From: Desulfobacteraceae bacterium
GTDB lineage: Bacteria; Desulfobacterota; Desulfobacteria; Desulfobacterales; UBA11574
NCBI GenBank assembly: GCA_002868985.1
Contig: PKTV01000413.1
Coordinates: forward strand, 1-7,751
Reading direction: 5' to 3'
DNA length: 7,751 bases
Shown here: positions 6,608 to 7,751 of the stretch, piece by piece
Numbering within the stretch: the stretch's first letter is position 1
How the letters are laid out: every line of letters starts with the position of its first letter
The notes under the pieces: model-generated
Told to the model about the DNA's origin: nothing
Databases searched by the model: none
Seen by the model: the letters and a program-made list of their open reading frames with translations, nothing else
Made by a program: the position numbers and the translations under genes

Positions 6608-6788
6608 AAGTGCCTAAAGTGATCTAAAGTTTACCCCGTGAAATGCAAAGCCTATTTCTCTGGGGTGCCTATTTATCCCGTATTAAACGGGGAAGTTATG
6701 GAGTCGCTTCGCTCCGCTGATTTTATATAATTGATAGAATTCCTTAACTTTAGCTCACTTTAAACTTTAGTTCACTTCAAACTCTTGC
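6608..6788. repeat. Dispersed inverted-repeat element, copy 2
   Basis: This shares with copy 1 the left arm AAGTGCCTAAAGTGA, the central block GTGCCTATTTATCCCGTATT (6665-6684) plus CGGGGAAGTTA (6688-6698), and the right arm beginning AACTTTAGCTCACTTTA (6746-6762), all in the same orientation. The arm TAAAGTGATCTAAAGTT (6615-6631) is complementary to 6746-6762 with one mismatch. Relative to copy 1 it has about 35 extra bases (about 6631-6665), themselves an imperfect hairpin with ACCCC and GGGGT ends, and a different AT/GC filler in the centre. No T run follows on the plus strand. Confidence 0.83.
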
Positions 6789-6821
6789 AGCAATTCTTAA
6801 TGCAGAGCCAGAGAACTCTGA

Positions 6822-6846
6822 CCTGGAACATAAGGCCGGGTTTTTT
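6822..6846 (+). terminator. Hairpin with T6, possible intrinsic terminator
   Basis: CCTGG (6822-6826) can pair with CCGGG (6836-6840, one G-T pair) across a 9-nt loop, followed directly by TTTTTT. The stem is short. A CAGAG-AA-CTCTG inverted repeat (6809-6820) lies immediately upstream and could compete with it. Confidence 0.4.
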
Positions 6847-6967
6847 ATGACGAAATAAAATTCTATATCACCCCTTTCCCACATACCCGTCTCCACCCGG
6901 GTTTCGACATTCCGGCGATGCCACCCTTCTCACACGGCAAAGAACTTGATTTTTATGGGGCAAATGA

Positions 6968-7751
6968 ATGACTGAAGATGTTACAGGAAAGATAATGCGA
7001 TTCAGGTGGCTGATTTTTATTGTGCTGGCACTTGCCTATCTTTTTGTTTATTTCCACCGCCTTTCCCTTTCTGTTGTCGCAAACGATTTAATAAAAGATT
7101 TTAAAACAACCGCCAGTGTCATGGGTTTGTTGGGATCGACATATTTTTACTGCTATGCCTTTATGCAACTTCCCGCCGGTCTTCTGTCGGATTCATTGGG
7201 CACTCGAAAATCCGTCACATTATTTTTAATCATCGCATCTGCAGGAAGTATTATATTTGGATTTGCACCGACCATAAAAATCGCCTTTCTTGGAAGGGTT
7301 ATGGTGGGACTCGGTGTTTCCATGGTCTTTATTCCCACCATGAAAATCCTATCCCGATGGTTTCACCCTCACGAATTTGCCTTCATGACCGGTATTCTAA
7401 ATGCAGTTGGCGGAATCGGGGTTCTCGCGGCCACGTGGCTTCTTGCTTTGATGACCTTGATTTTCGGATGGCGCATCTCTTTTGAATTTATTGGCTGCTG
7501 CACCTTTATCATCGTCTTGCTGGTATGGTTTATTGTCAGGGACCGCCCCGAGGATAAAGGCTGGCCTTCTATCGAAGAACTCGGAAAGGAAAAAGGGAAA
7601 GTCTCCGGACCGGTAAAGCAGATACCCCTTCTCCAAGGCGTCCGCCGGGTCATTTCCGAAAAATACTTCTGGCCGGTGGCCATATGGTTTTTCTTTGATT
7701 GCGGTATATTTTTCAGCTTTGGAGCACTGTGGGGCGGGCCTTATCTGATGG
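6968..7751 (+). CDS. Major facilitator superfamily transporter, N-terminal part (cut by window edge)
   Basis: The frame is open from the ATG at 6968 to the window end, giving 261 residues of what is normally a protein of about 400-450. It is a polytopic inner-membrane transporter with about six hydrophobic helices in the first 190 residues, a hydrophilic central loop (about 191-232) and the start of the second bundle. The MFS motif A between helices 2 and 3 is clear: GLLSDSLGTRK at residues 71-81. Also visible are FHRLSLSVVANDL (29-41), a GRVMVGLGVS helix (109-118) with the conserved arginine R110, and GGIGVLAATW (148-157). GGGG lies 7 nt before the chosen ATG; an in-frame ATG at 6995 (residue 10) is a possible alternative. 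The substrate cannot be deduced; a carboxylate or sugar-phosphate-type organic anion is only a guess. It is separated from the ligase by 450 bases with terminator-like hairpins, so it is probably a separate unit. Confidence 0.9.
   Translation, partial: MTEDVTGKIMRFRWLIFIVLALAYLFVYFHRLSLSVVANDLIKDFKTTASVMGLLGSTYFYCYAFMQLPAGLLSDSLGTRKSVTLFLIIASAGSIIFGFAPTIKIAFLGRVMVGLGVSMVFIPTMKILSRWFHPHEFAFMTGILNAVGGIGVLAATWLLALMTLIFGWRISFEFIGCCTFIIVLLVWFIVRDRPEDKGWPSIEELGKEKGKVSGPVKQIPLLQGVRRVISEKYFWPVAIWFFFDCGIFFSFGALWGGPYLM

Larger units (their letters stand above)
6518..6967. other. Intergenic gap between the acyl-CoA ligase and the MFS transporter
   Basis: I see no gene in these 450 bases. From left to right they contain two short hairpins just after the ligase stop, the second copy of the dispersed inverted-repeat element, a hairpin followed by T6, and about 120 bases leading to the transporter start in which I see no convincing promoter. 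Confidence 0.7.

Noticed and set aside
7153..7683. Minus-strand open frames opposite the MFS gene
   Set aside because: They are shadows of a continuous frame with MFS motif A and regular hydrophobic helices.

Overview
The window looks like a stretch of a sulfate-reducer-type deltaproteobacterial chromosome (Desulfobacterales-like). This is inferred from gene content: an ETF pair, a DsrMK/HdrD-like membrane Fe-S oxidoreductase fused into one polypeptide, and a long-chain-type acyl-CoA ligase, in moderately AT-rich DNA with repeat-rich intergenic gaps. No rRNA or other marker gene is present to fix the taxonomy.

Layout. Positions 1-1759 (minus strand) hold etfB and etfA, overlapping by one base (TAATG); etfA runs off the left edge with only a few C-terminal residues missing. 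Positions 1760-2336 are a repeat-rich, gene-free gap with two GC-rich palindromes and the first copy of a dispersed inverted-repeat element. Positions 2337-4406 (minus) encode a 689-residue membrane Fe-S oxidoreductase of the ETF:quinone-oxidoreductase type. Positions 4407-4816 are a divergent promoter region with an operator matching both arms of the Bacillus FadR box. Positions 4817-6517 (plus) encode an AMP-forming acyl-CoA synthetase. Positions 6518-6967 are a second gene-free gap with terminator-like hairpins and the second copy of the dispersed element. From 6968 to the right edge (plus) is the N-terminal part of a major facilitator superfamily transporter.

How the genes fit together. 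The ligase would activate a carboxylic acid to its CoA thioester. Acyl-CoA dehydrogenases encoded elsewhere would reduce EtfAB, and the membrane Fe-S oxidoreductase would pass those electrons towards the quinone pool. The operator between the ligase and the oxidoreductase suggests that a TetR-type, acyl-CoA-responsive repressor controls both. The coupling is inferred from families and gene order.

The most notable observations are: (1) the first of the two cysteine-rich (CCG) domains of the Fe-S oxidoreductase has lost its cluster-binding cysteines while the second is intact; (2) the FadR-type operator in the divergent promoter; (3) two same-orientation copies of a roughly 175-180-bp inverted-repeat element bracketing the oxidoreductase-ligase pair, one of them followed by a T7 tract that could make it a terminator. 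No CRISPR array, phage gene, transposase or RNA gene was seen.
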